A stretch of 6,008 nucleotides of DNA from Candidatus Sulfotelmatobacter sp. GTDB lineage: Bacteria; Acidobacteriota; Terriglobia; Terriglobales; SbA1. The notes under the pieces are model-generated. The model was not told the origin of the DNA. It saw nothing but the letters and a program-made list of their open reading frames with translations, and made no database searches. The position numbers were made by a program, and so were the translations under genes. Every line of letters starts with the position of its first letter. Position 1 is the first letter of the stretch. Positions 1-6,008 of the stretch are shown here, in pieces. Location: positions 1-6,008 of the forward strand of contig JASLEQ010000536.1 in the NCBI GenBank assembly GCA_030151135.1, in the 5' to 3' direction.

Positions 1-36
1 GATCGCCGGGATGACGCCTTTCCAATTCATCTTCAT
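1..36 (-). CDS. Dihydrodipicolinate synthase-family protein, N-terminus only (probable pyrroline-4-hydroxy-2-carboxylate deaminase)
   Basis: Only the first 12 codons lie in the window (MKMNWKGVIPAI); the gene continues past base 1. The W-x-G-V-I-P-A-I pattern directly after the start is the usual beginning of DapA/N-acetylneuraminate-lyase-family proteins. In hydroxyproline operons a member of this family deaminates and dehydrates pyrroline-4-hydroxy-2-carboxylate, the dehydrogenase product, to 2-oxoglutarate semialdehyde. The ATG overlaps the stop of the preceding dehydrogenase subunit as ATGA, and purine-rich ribosome-binding sequence lies just upstream, so this start is preferred over the second ATG two codons later. 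The family call rests on a short peptide plus operon position. The specific function is inferred from the neighbours; other DapA-family aldolases start similarly. The missing body should carry the Schiff-base lysine. Confidence 0.72.
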   Translation of the reverse strand, partial: MKMNWKGVIPAI

Positions 37-1319
37 TCTGATCCTGCGCCTCCTGACTGAGCGGCTGTTACCGCAGCCACCATGCTCCCTACTCTTACAG
101 GGTAAACCGGCGGGCGCACGGAGTCGGGGATCCAGTCAAAAAGAAATTGTGTGGCGGGGCCGCAGATTCTGCCCTGGCAAGGACCCATCCCGCAACGGGT
201 TTGCAACTTGGCCGAGCGCCAACTGGTGTGAGATTGAAGGCGGGAGTAAGGCACGTCTTCGCATCGGCACACAAGAGTTTCCGGCGCGGCCAGCTTCTTG
301 AGTTCGGGACGGAGCTGACAGGTACGATCAAGGGCACGAGCGAAGCGCTGGCGTTTTCGACGCGGGCCGAAAAGGCGGCGGGCTTCTTCTGCGCGGCCTG
401 CGGCAGTTAAGCCTGCGATCTGTCCTTCGATAAGGGAAAGGTCGATGCCGCCGATGCCGGTCGGCTCTCCGGCACAGAAGACATCGTCAATGCTGGCGCG
501 CTGGAATTCGTCGACCTTCACAAAGCCGTTTTTCAGTTCACAGCGGAGCAACTGCGCGAGTTCGATGTTGGGCACCAGATGGAATCCGCAAGCGAGATAA
601 TCGCAAGGGATCGTTTCGATCTGGCCGCCGCGAGAAATTGTGACGCTCTCGAGCTTTTCCGTGCCATCCGCTCGAGTGGTCCACGAACCGGCAGCGAAGG
701 GGACGCCCGCGAGGGTGCGTTTCAACTCTAATCCTTGCGAAATCCTGGCAGGATGATTCCACAATTTCAGCGCGAAGCGCGCCAGCGTGGGCCACGAACC
801 CTGCTCGCAGATCATCGGGATTTCGGCGCCGTGCTCTCGCAGATATGCAGAAACCGCAAGCAGCAGAGGTCCGGTGCCCGCGACGACGACACGCTTGCCG
901 CGGATCGGAAGTCCGGATTTCACCATCGCCTGCAGGCCTCCGGCACCCATGACATTGGGCAGAGTCCATCCAGGAAACGGCAGAAATCGTTCGCGCGCTC
1001 CGGTGGCGAGGATGAGTTTTCGGTAACGAAGCTCGATGGATCGCTCATCGCTTTCGGCGAGCAGTGCGCCCAGCGCGGGTTGATCGAAAACTCTCGTTCC
1101 CGAGAAAATGGTGACGCCAGCTTTGCGAACGCGGGCGTACCACGGTGCCGCTTCTGAAGAATGTTCTTGCGAGCCGCCCCGCCAGATCTGCCCACCGAGC
1201 GCTGGATTGTCATCGACGATGGCCGTTCGTGCGCCAGATTCTGCAGCGCAGGCGGCGGCTGCGATCCCTGCAGGACCTCCGCCCACGACCACGACGCCGA
1301 ATTGGCTGGTTTCAATCAC
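33..1319 (-). CDS. D-hydroxyproline dehydrogenase-type subunit alpha: FAD-dependent oxidoreductase with BFD-like [2Fe-2S] tail
   Basis: This 428-residue flavoprotein belongs to the family of octopine/nopaline oxidase A, HcnB and heteromeric amino-acid dehydrogenase alpha subunits. Numbering from the chosen start, an FAD-binding GGGPAG is at 13-18, an ATGARE motif at 105-110 and a second Rossmann motif G-T-G-P at 148-151. FCAGEPTGIGG near 281-291 matches the C-terminal FAD contact. A BFD-like iron-sulfur domain follows, with Cys351, Cys353, Cys376 and Cys381 (C-x-C then C-x4-C). The frame stays open upstream to an ATG at 1421, but that form would overlap the [2Fe-2S] gene by 110 bases and precede the Rossmann fold with an odd leader. 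A GTG at 1319 overlaps that gene's stop by 8 bases (GTGATTGA) and starts seven residues before the first beta strand, so I chose it. The complex probably passes electrons to the respiratory chain. Substrate is inferred from the epimerase neighbour. Confidence 0.85.
   Translation of the reverse strand: MIETSQFGVVVVGGGPAGIAAAACAAESGARTAIVDDNPALGGQIWRGGSQEHSSEAAPWYARVRKAGVTIFSGTRVFDQPALGALLAESDERSIELRYRKLILATGARERFLPFPGWTLPNVMGAGGLQAMVKSGLPIRGKRVVVAGTGPLLLAVSAYLREHGAEIPMICEQGSWPTLARFALKLWNHPARISQGLELKRTLAGVPFAAGSWTTRADGTEKLESVTISRGGQIETIPCDYLACGFHLVPNIELAQLLRCELKNGFVKVDEFQRASIDDVFCAGEPTGIGGIDLSLIEGQIAGLTAAGRAEEARRLFGPRRKRQRFARALDRTCQLRPELKKLAAPETLVCRCEDVPYSRLQSHTSWRSAKLQTRCGMGPCQGRICGPATQFLFDWIPDSVRPPVYPVRVGSMVAAVTAAQSGGAGSE
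42..54 (-). promoter_or_regulatory. Ribosome binding site for the DapA-family gene
   Basis: On the minus strand an AGGAGG (54-49) and a second AGGA (45-42) lie inside the last codons of the upstream dehydrogenase subunit. They sit 12 and 5 bases before the ATG at 36. This is the strongest Shine-Dalgarno-like sequence in the operon. It favours the ATG at 36 over the one at 30. It also suggests the deaminase is translated by fresh initiation as well as by coupling through the ATGA overlap. Confidence 0.55.
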
Positions 1320-1557
1320 GGGTTCTAACGTCCATGCCTTGCTCGCAAAGCGTCTGGCAGCTGCGGCGATGAGCTTGTCCATTGATGGAGACGCGGCATT
1401 CGAAACAGATGCCCATGCCACACAACGGCCCGCGAGGTTCTCCGGTGACCGATGTTCTGCACGGAGCTCCGGCCAGAGCTACTGCCACGGCGACGGTTGC
1501 GCCCGAGGGCACTGTGACTGGCGCGCCGTTCACCGTGAGATTGACGGAATCAGGCAT
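1312..1557 (-). CDS. (2Fe-2S)-binding gamma subunit of the D-hydroxyproline dehydrogenase-type complex
   Basis: This is an 81-residue ferredoxin-like protein of the Fer2_4 type. An N-terminal beta hairpin (VNLTVNGAPVTVPSG) is followed by the cluster-binding motif with Cys46, Cys51, Cys54 and Cys67, in the order C-GMGI-C-FE-C and then S-C. Small proteins of this kind pair with the two flavoprotein subunits on either side and carry electrons between them. The start is taken at 1557, where ATGCCTGA overlaps the stop of the preceding DAO-type subunit by 8 bases. The frame is open to an ATG at 1626, but the extra 23 residues there are unlike the family and would lie over the upstream gene. Its position between the beta and alpha genes is the order expected for the three-subunit dehydrogenase. 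Confidence 0.88.
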   Translation of the reverse strand: MPDSVNLTVNGAPVTVPSGATVAVAVALAGAPCRTSVTGEPRGPLCGMGICFECRVSINGQAHRRSCQTLCEQGMDVRTRD

Positions 1558-2680
1558 GCGCCAACTCCTTGGTGCTTCGCGTGGGCAAGTAAGGTTCAAT
1601 TGGTATTTCGGGAATTGCGCCCGCAATAAAGTCGATCAAAATTTTTGCGGTGCCTACGGATGTTGTGATGCCTAAGCCTTCATGTCCGGTAGCGAGGAAG
1701 ACGGAGCGGTCGCTTCCCGATGGTCCGATCAAAGGCAGCTTGTCGGGCGTGGCCGGACGGAAGCCGGTCCAGGTGCGGACGGCCGACATCGCCGAGATTG
1801 AGGGCATGTATTCCTGGGCGCGGCGCAACATACGCGCGAGGATGTCGTGATCGACTTCAGTGTGCTCGGCTCCATATTGACGCGAGGAGCCGATCAGAAT
1901 CTGACCAGTGCGGCGCGGCTGCAAGTTGAATGCTACCGAGTCGCTCGTGACGGAATGCGCGCTCTTGAGGTATCCGAGTTCGACCAACTGGTGACGCAGA
2001 AATCCGGGATAGCGGTCGGTGATGACCAGATGTCCTTTTCGCTTCCGCACGTCAATGGCTTCGGTCAGGTTGGGAGAAGTTGCTCCGGCGGCGTTGATGA
2101 TGATTTTTGCCTGGAAATCTGTGCCGTCGCTCGCATGTGCGCAGGCATTGCCGATGCACGTAACCGAGATGCCAAGCCGCAGTTCAGCGCCTCGCAATTG
2201 GGCCAATCGAAGCAGGGAAGCCGCGGCACAGGGCGGGTAGAGGACGGCATCTTCGGGAACGAGCAGGCCGCCAGCCATTCCGTCGCGCAGATGGGGCTCG
2301 AGTTCTTTCAGGCGAGCCGCCGAAAGCACCTCGGTTGGAACGCCGCGGTCGGAATAAAAGTCATGCTTGCGGCGAACTTCGGCGAGTTCTTCGTCATCGG
2401 CGGCGACCCAGATGGTTCCGCATTGTTCATACTCGACCTGGTCCAGCAGTTGGGGCCGCAAAGTTTGCCAGAGCTTTTGCGAATAGCGCGTCAAGGCGAA
2501 CTGGGCTTCAGAATCGTCCATGACGACGATGTGGCCCATGCCGGCGCCGGTGGTGCCGCCGCCGACAACATCCCGGTCGATCACCAGGACCTTCATACCG
2601 CGAAGCGCGCACTCGTTGGCGCATGCGGCGCCAACGATCCCGGCTCCAACAATAATCGCGTCGTAACTGTTGCCGCTCAT
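1550..2680 (-). CDS. D-hydroxyproline dehydrogenase-type subunit beta: DAO-family FAD-dependent oxidoreductase
   Basis: This 376-residue protein belongs to the D-amino-acid oxidase/sarcosine oxidase (DAO) family and is the likely catalytic subunit, oxidising cis-4-hydroxy-D-proline to pyrroline-4-hydroxy-2-carboxylate. The FAD dinucleotide motif GAGIVG is at residues 12-17, with the ribose-binding acidic residue at Asp35 (VLVIDRD). TTGAGMGH at 43-50 matches the second flavin contact. The C-terminal GFRPATPDKLPLIGP (306-320) and ATGHEGLGITTS (330-341) are hallmark DAO segments. The ATG starts 5 bases after the stop of the epimerase gene with no strong ribosome binding site, so translation is probably coupled. 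Related sequences act on octopine, sarcosine or glycine. The hydroxyproline assignment comes from the epimerase upstream and the two electron-transfer subunits downstream. Confidence 0.87.
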   Translation of the reverse strand: MSGNSYDAIIVGAGIVGAACANECALRGMKVLVIDRDVVGGGTTGAGMGHIVVMDDSEAQFALTRYSQKLWQTLRPQLLDQVEYEQCGTIWVAADDEELAEVRRKHDFYSDRGVPTEVLSAARLKELEPHLRDGMAGGLLVPEDAVLYPPCAAASLLRLAQLRGAELRLGISVTCIGNACAHASDGTDFQAKIIINAAGATSPNLTEAIDVRKRKGHLVITDRYPGFLRHQLVELGYLKSAHSVTSDSVAFNLQPRRTGQILIGSSRQYGAEHTEVDHDILARMLRRAQEYMPSISAMSAVRTWTGFRPATPDKLPLIGPSGSDRSVFLATGHEGLGITTSVGTAKILIDFIAGAIPEIPIEPYLPTRSTKELAHA

Positions 2681-2685
2681 GCGAT

Positions 2686-3636
2686 TCAGGGACGAATGCC
2701 CATACAGAAAGGATCTTGCGGATCGAAGACTAACTCCGCCTCGGCGTTGACGAAGGCTTGTCCCTTGATGCTCGGATAGATTTTGCCATCGCGGACGTGC
2801 ACGCTGCCTTCGAAGATGCTGCCGACGATGCTTTCCTGCTTCCAGAGCTGGCCTTCTTTGAGTTTGCCGTCGGCGTACAGGCAGGCGAGTTTGGCGCTGG
2901 TGCCGGTTCCGCAGGGAGAGCGGTCGTAAGCTTTGCCCGGGCAGAGAACGAAATTCTTGCTGTTCACACCTGGGATTTGCGAGGGCGCGTAGAGTTCGAT
3001 GTGATCGATTTCGTGTCCGTTGTCGCCGGTGATGTTGTTCCTGGAAAGCGCCTGGCGAATGGCCCAGGTGAAGGCGGTGAGTTCGTCGATGTTGTGGAGC
3101 GAGAGTTCGTAAGGATGATCATGGACGAGGAAGAACCAGTTGCCTCCCCATGCGACATCGCCGGCGATGGGACCGTAGCCGGGGACATCGACTTGTACAT
3201 CCGCTCGGCTGCGGTAGCTAGGAACGTTGTTGACAGTGACTTCTCCGGTGTCGTGCAGAATGGCGGAGACCTCGCCGACAGGCGTTTCGACTTGGTGCGT
3301 GCCGGGGGCGATGCGTTTCATGTAAGCGAGCGTGGCTACGAGTCCGATCGTGCCATGGCCGCACATCCCCAGGTATCCGACATTATTGAAGAATATGACG
3401 CCCGCGGCGGAGTCACGATTTACCGGCGCGCAGAGCAGGGCACCGACGACGACGTCGGATCCGCGGGGCTCGGCTACTACGGCGGAGCGGAAAGGATCGT
3501 GGTCGCGGCGAAAACGTTCGAGGCGTTCGGAGAGCGGACCGTTGCCGAGATCAGGGCCTCCCTCGATGACGAGGCGCGTGGGCTCGCCGCCTGTGTGCGA
3601 ATCAATCACACGAACTTTTCGGGAATCGTTGTACAT
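2686..3636 (-). CDS. lhpA: 4-hydroxyproline 2-epimerase (proline racemase family)
   Basis: This enzyme epimerises trans-4-hydroxy-L-proline to cis-4-hydroxy-D-proline without a cofactor, the first step of bacterial hydroxyproline breakdown. The 316 residues match the family length. DSHTGGEPTRLVI (12-24) is the N-terminal signature. MCGHGTIG carries the first catalytic cysteine, Cys92, and DRSPCGTGTSA carries the second, Cys242. Having both cysteines separates it from trans-3-hydroxyproline dehydratases, which have Thr at the second site. Proline racemase itself shares both motifs. The neighbouring dehydrogenase subunits and DapA-like gene argue for hydroxyproline over proline. The gene leads the minus-strand operon. 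Its ATG at 3636 is preceded by a modest AAGAG 4 bases upstream, and it lies only 34 bases from the divergent glycosidase start, so its promoter must overlap that region or extend into the glycosidase coding sequence. Confidence 0.9.
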   Translation of the reverse strand: MYNDSRKVRVIDSHTGGEPTRLVIEGGPDLGNGPLSERLERFRRDHDPFRSAVVAEPRGSDVVVGALLCAPVNRDSAAGVIFFNNVGYLGMCGHGTIGLVATLAYMKRIAPGTHQVETPVGEVSAILHDTGEVTVNNVPSYRSRADVQVDVPGYGPIAGDVAWGGNWFFLVHDHPYELSLHNIDELTAFTWAIRQALSRNNITGDNGHEIDHIELYAPSQIPGVNSKNFVLCPGKAYDRSPCGTGTSAKLACLYADGKLKEGQLWKQESIVGSIFEGSVHVRDGKIYPSIKGQAFVNAEAELVFDPQDPFCMGIRP

Positions 3637-3643
3637 TTAACTC

Positions 3644-3657
3644 TTACGCTATCGTAA
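3644..3657. promoter_or_regulatory. Near-palindrome in the 34-base divergent intergenic region, candidate shared operator
   Basis: TTACG at 3644-3648 and CGTAA at 3653-3657 are perfect inverted arms around CTAT. Six of the seven position pairs in the 14-base site are symmetric; only the C/T pair flanking the central TA breaks it. The site is in the middle of the 34 bases between the divergent start codons, where a dimeric repressor or activator could control both directions. I cannot assign a regulator family, and no regulator gene is in the window. No convincing -35/-10 pair was found on either strand. A 5-base-arm palindrome can arise by chance, so the call rests mainly on its position. Confidence 0.35.
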
Positions 3658-3661
3658 CAGC

Positions 3662-3666
3662 GAGGA
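3662..3666 (+). promoter_or_regulatory. Ribosome binding site of the glycosidase gene
   Basis: GAGGA ends 4 bases before the ATG at 3671. It supports this start, which also places a complete twin-arginine signal peptide at the N-terminus. Confidence 0.55.
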
Positions 3667-3670
3667 TTCC

Positions 3671-5614
3671 ATGACTCTACCGTCTCAATTTTCCCGGCGA
3701 AATTTCATAACCACAGTAGCGGCTGCCGCAGGATCGACTCTTTTGCCAAAGGCAGTGTCGGCGGCGGCTTTCCAGGATCCGGGAGCGGACGCGATTTCGA
3801 AAGACGGCAAGGCCCTCAGCCGCGATAAGGTTCGATGGAAGGCGATGCCATTTCCGTTGAAGCAGGTGCGGTTAGGCGATGGTCCGTGCAAGATCGCGAT
3901 GGAGGCCGATCAGAAATATTTGCTGTCGCTGCCTCCGGATCGTCTGCTGCATACGTTTCGTGTGAAGGCGGGGATCCCGTCGTCGGCCCAGCCGCTGGGA
4001 GGTTGGGAGAAGCCCGACTGCGAATTGCGCGGTCACTACGCCGGCGGACATTATCTTTCGGCGTGCGCGTTGATGTATGCAAGCACTGGCGATGAGGATC
4101 TCAAGAAGAACGCGAATCTTGTCGTCACGGGACTTGGTCAGTGCCAGACGGCGTTGAAGAGCGGGTATTTGAGCGCGTTTCCGGTGGAGTTTTTCGATCG
4201 GCTGCGCGAGCGGCAACAAGTATGGGCGCCGTTTTATACGATCCACAAAATCATGGCAGGACTACTCGACATGCATTTGTATTGCGGGAACGAGCAGGCG
4301 CTCGACATGGTTCAGAAGATGGCGGACTGGACCGGTCTTTACACCGAATCTCTCAGTTATGAGCACATGCAGCGCGTGCTTGGGACGGAATACGGCGGGA
4401 TGGGCGAAGTGCTGGGCAATTTGTATGCCGTCACTGGAAAGGAAGAATATCTCGACGTGGCGCGGCGTTTCGACAAGAAACAGTTCTTCGATCCGTTAGC
4501 GGGACATCGCGACGAACTGAAGGGGTTGCATGTAAATACGCACATTCCCCAAGTGATTGCGGCCGCGAGATTGTACGAGTTGACGGGGGAGCGGCGCTAT
4601 CGAGATATCGCGGAATACTTCTGGGACGAGGTGGTCAGTGAGCGCTCGTACTGCACTGGTGGCACCAGTAATCGAGAGTCGTGGAATTCCGATCCGGGGC
4701 AGCTTTCGACGGAGCTTGGACCGACGACAACCGAGTGCTGCTGCGCTTACAACATGATGAAGCTGACGCGACATTTGTTTGGCTGGTCGCCTAACGCCCG
4801 GTACATGGATTATTACGAGCGCGTGCTCTTCAACCATCGGCTCGGGACGATCAATCCGGAAGACGGGATGATGATGTACTACCTGCCGCTGGCGTCAGGA
4901 TATTGGAAGACATTCGGGAAGCCCCTGGATTCGTTCTGGTGCTGTACTGGAACCGGATCGGAAGAATATGCCAAGCTGGCCGATACGATTTACTTTCATG
5001 ATGACGACTCGCTGTACGTGAATCTCTACATTGATTCGCGACTGGAATGGGCGGAGAAGGGAGTTCACTTCGAGCAGAAGACACGATTTCCGCAGGAACA
5101 GGGAACGACGATCAGCGTATCGGCGAAGAATCCGACGCAGCTGGCAGTTCAGCTGCGGATCCCTTATTGGGCGCAAGGCGGAAGCGTGAAAATAAACGGA
5201 ACTACCGTTCCGGCATTCTCGAGTCCTGGTAGCTATCTGACTCTGCATCGCGAATGGAAGACTGGTGACAAGATCGAACTTAGCCTGCCGATGAAGTTGC
5301 ACATCGATGCTATGCCAGACGATCCGAGCGTCCAGGCCGTGATGTATGGGCCGTTGGTCATGGCCGGACGCTTTGATGGCGTAGCGAAGGAAAAGATTTA
5401 CGGCGAGATGGGGCCGAAGCAGGGGGAAGAGAAAAAGATCCCGACGATTGTCGCGAAGCCGGAGGATCCCACGGGCTGGCTGGAGCCGGACGGGAGTCAG
5501 CCGCTTGTGTTTCACGCTACAGGACAGCCGCAGCCATTGACTCTGGTTCCGCTGAATTCCATTTATCGCGAGCGGTACGCGGTGTATTGGAAGGTGAACT
5601 CGAAGTCGATCTAA
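3671..5614 (+). CDS. Tat-exported glycoside hydrolase of the GH127/GH146 (DUF1680) group, probable beta-L-arabinofuranosidase
   Basis: This 647-residue protein opens with a twin-arginine signal, SRRNFI at 8-13, then an alanine-rich hydrophobic stretch and a likely cleavage after VSAA (29-32). It should therefore be exported already folded. The (alpha/alpha)-barrel region contains DRLLHTFR (90-97), GGWE (110-113) and GHYLSACALMYASTGD (126-141), typical of the DUF1680 glycosidases. By analogy with HypBA1, a zinc-cysteine beta-L-arabinofuranosidase, the zinc site is Glu355, Cys357, Cys424 and Cys425. Cys424 would be the nucleophile and Glu336 in SNRESW the general acid/base. A beta-rich C-terminal part follows from about residue 440. 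These enzymes release beta-L-arabinofuranose from plant glycans such as hydroxyproline-linked oligoarabinosides or pectin side chains. The N-terminal half looks closer to GH146 than to HypBA1 itself. The substrate is inferred. A GH2 gene follows on the same strand. Confidence 0.87.
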   Translation: MTLPSQFSRRNFITTVAAAAGSTLLPKAVSAAAFQDPGADAISKDGKALSRDKVRWKAMPFPLKQVRLGDGPCKIAMEADQKYLLSLPPDRLLHTFRVKAGIPSSAQPLGGWEKPDCELRGHYAGGHYLSACALMYASTGDEDLKKNANLVVTGLGQCQTALKSGYLSAFPVEFFDRLRERQQVWAPFYTIHKIMAGLLDMHLYCGNEQALDMVQKMADWTGLYTESLSYEHMQRVLGTEYGGMGEVLGNLYAVTGKEEYLDVARRFDKKQFFDPLAGHRDELKGLHVNTHIPQVIAAARLYELTGERRYRDIAEYFWDEVVSERSYCTGGTSNRESWNSDPGQLSTELGPTTTECCCAYNMMKLTRHLFGWSPNARYMDYYERVLFNHRLGTINPEDGMMMYYLPLASGYWKTFGKPLDSFWCCTGTGSEEYAKLADTIYFHDDDSLYVNLYIDSRLEWAEKGVHFEQKTRFPQEQGTTISVSAKNPTQLAVQLRIPYWAQGGSVKINGTTVPAFSSPGSYLTLHREWKTGDKIELSLPMKLHIDAMPDDPSVQAVMYGPLVMAGRFDGVAKEKIYGEMGPKQGEEKKIPTIVAKPEDPTGWLEPDGSQPLVFHATGQPQPLTLVPLNSIYRERYAVYWKVNSKSI

Positions 5615-5660
5615 TGGATGAGTGAACTTTGAAAGATGTGGCGTGGCTGCCGTCCTCGCG

Positions 5661-5674
5661 CAGGCTGTTGCCTG
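5661..5674 (+). other. Small GC-rich hairpin between the two glycosidase genes
   Basis: CAGGC at 5661-5665 and GCCTG at 5670-5674 form a perfect 5-bp stem around TGTT, in the 93-base gap between the GH127-type gene and the GH2 gene. No T-tract follows, so it is not a standard intrinsic terminator. It might be an RNA-processing or attenuation element, or chance. Nothing else was recognised in the gap, and the two genes are plausibly co-transcribed. Confidence 0.25.
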
Positions 5675-5707
5675 AAGAGTAGACAGTCCCCGGAAAAACA
5701 AACTCAT

Positions 5708-6008
5708 ATGCGTAAACCATCGTTCTTAGTGTGGATACTGTTTTCTTCTGCCATTGTGTTCGCTCAGTCCTCGCCGCAGACGTCTTCACAGAAAACCATC
5801 GGTAACTGGGCGATGCAGGATGTCGCGAAGGTGACGGGCGCCGCTGCGGAAGTATCGAGCGCAAAATTCAGGCCGGAAAACTGGTATGCGGCGACGGTGC
5901 CGGGAACTGTCCTGACGACGCTGGTGAATAACAAGGTCTACCCCGAGCCGCTGTATGGCGAGAACATGCGCAATATTCCGGAGAGCCTGAACAAGACGAG
6001 CTATTGGT
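5708..6008 (+). CDS. Glycoside hydrolase family 2 protein, secreted, N-terminal part only
   Basis: The frame is open from the ATG at 5708 to the window edge, giving the first 100 residues. A Sec-type signal peptide (MRKPSFLVWILFSSAIVFAQS) has a likely cleavage after VFA or FAQ; there is no lipobox cysteine. Next comes the start of a GH2 sugar-binding jelly-roll domain: NWYAATVPGTVLTTLV (58-73), then VYPEPLYGENMRNIPESL and NKTSYW. This pattern is typical of the exo-beta-glucosaminidase and beta-mannosidase-like branch of GH2. The catalytic glutamates would be several hundred residues further on, outside the window, so the substrate cannot be judged. Only a weak GGA lies upstream (5692-5694). 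Its position after the arabinofuranosidase-type gene suggests joint action on a plant glycan. Confidence 0.8.
   Translation, partial: MRKPSFLVWILFSSAIVFAQSSPQTSSQKTIGNWAMQDVAKVTGAAAEVSSAKFRPENWYAATVPGTVLTTLVNNKVYPEPLYGENMRNIPESLNKTSYW

Noticed and set aside
1555..1626. N-terminal extension of the [2Fe-2S] subunit to the ATG at 1626
   Set aside because: The added 23 residues lie over the 3' end of the beta-subunit gene and do not look like the family. The ATG at 1557 makes an 8-base overlap and starts right at the ferredoxin fold.
1847..2779. 310-codon open frame on the plus strand, antisense to the DAO-type subunit
   Set aside because: It lies fully opposite well-recognised conserved coding sequence, its product resembles no family I know, and it has no convincing ribosome binding site. 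Such frames are common opposite GC-rich genes.
3629..3655. Sigma-70-like promoter with TTGTAC and TATCGT in the divergent gap
   Set aside because: TTGTAC matches the -35 consensus at only three positions. The TATCGT fit is partial and would leave a leader of only a few bases.
2758..3657. 299-codon open frame on the plus strand, antisense to the epimerase
   Set aside because: It is the opposite-strand shadow of the epimerase, with a composition dominated by Ala, Val, Asp, Glu and Gly and no recognisable domain. It also overlaps the start region of the operon.
5661..5674. Intrinsic terminator between the two glycosidase genes
   Set aside because: The stem is only 5 bp and no T-run follows, so I list it only as a low-confidence hairpin.
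4895..5707. 270-codon open frame on the minus strand, antisense to the glycosidase C-terminal half
   Set aside because: It is Arg-, Leu- and Ser-rich with no domain, and it lies opposite a clear coding region.

Overview
The window comes from a moderately GC-rich bacterium. Its genes are tightly packed, with overlapping starts and stops, and it encodes exported plant-polysaccharide enzymes with a Tat signal and a Sec-type signal. This would suit a soil or plant-litter bacterium such as an acidobacterium. That placement rests on the general look of the proteins, not on a marker gene, so it is tentative.

The left 60% (1-3636) is one minus-strand operon for catabolism of trans-4-hydroxy-L-proline. 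It is read right to left. First comes a two-cysteine 4-hydroxyproline 2-epimerase (2686-3636). It is followed by three subunits that look like a heteromeric D-hydroxyproline dehydrogenase: a DAO-type FAD subunit (1550-2680), a small [2Fe-2S] subunit (1312-1557) and an FAD/second-Rossmann subunit with a BFD-like iron-sulfur tail (33-1319). At the window edge are the first 12 codons of a dihydrodipicolinate-synthase-family protein (1-36), the expected pyrroline-4-hydroxy-2-carboxylate deaminase. Three of the four junctions overlap and the fourth has a 5-base gap, so translation is probably coupled throughout.

The right 40% (3671-6008) runs on the plus strand. It holds a Tat-exported zinc-cysteine glycosidase of the GH127/GH146 (DUF1680) beta-L-arabinofuranosidase group (3671-5614). 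After 93 bases comes the secreted N-terminus of a glycoside hydrolase family 2 enzyme (5708 to the edge).

The two blocks are divergent and only 34 bases separate their start codons. That gap holds a 14-base near-palindrome that could be a shared operator. The attractive reading is that they form one functional unit. Plant extensins and related wall proteins carry beta-L-arabinofuranosides on hydroxyproline. The exported hydrolases could strip the sugars and the cytoplasmic operon could burn the freed hydroxyproline to 2-oxoglutarate. The individual families are known. The linked glycan-plus-hydroxyproline locus is the part worth a second look, and it is an inference from gene order. No transporter, peptidase, regulator gene, RNA gene, mobile element or CRISPR array is visible in the window.
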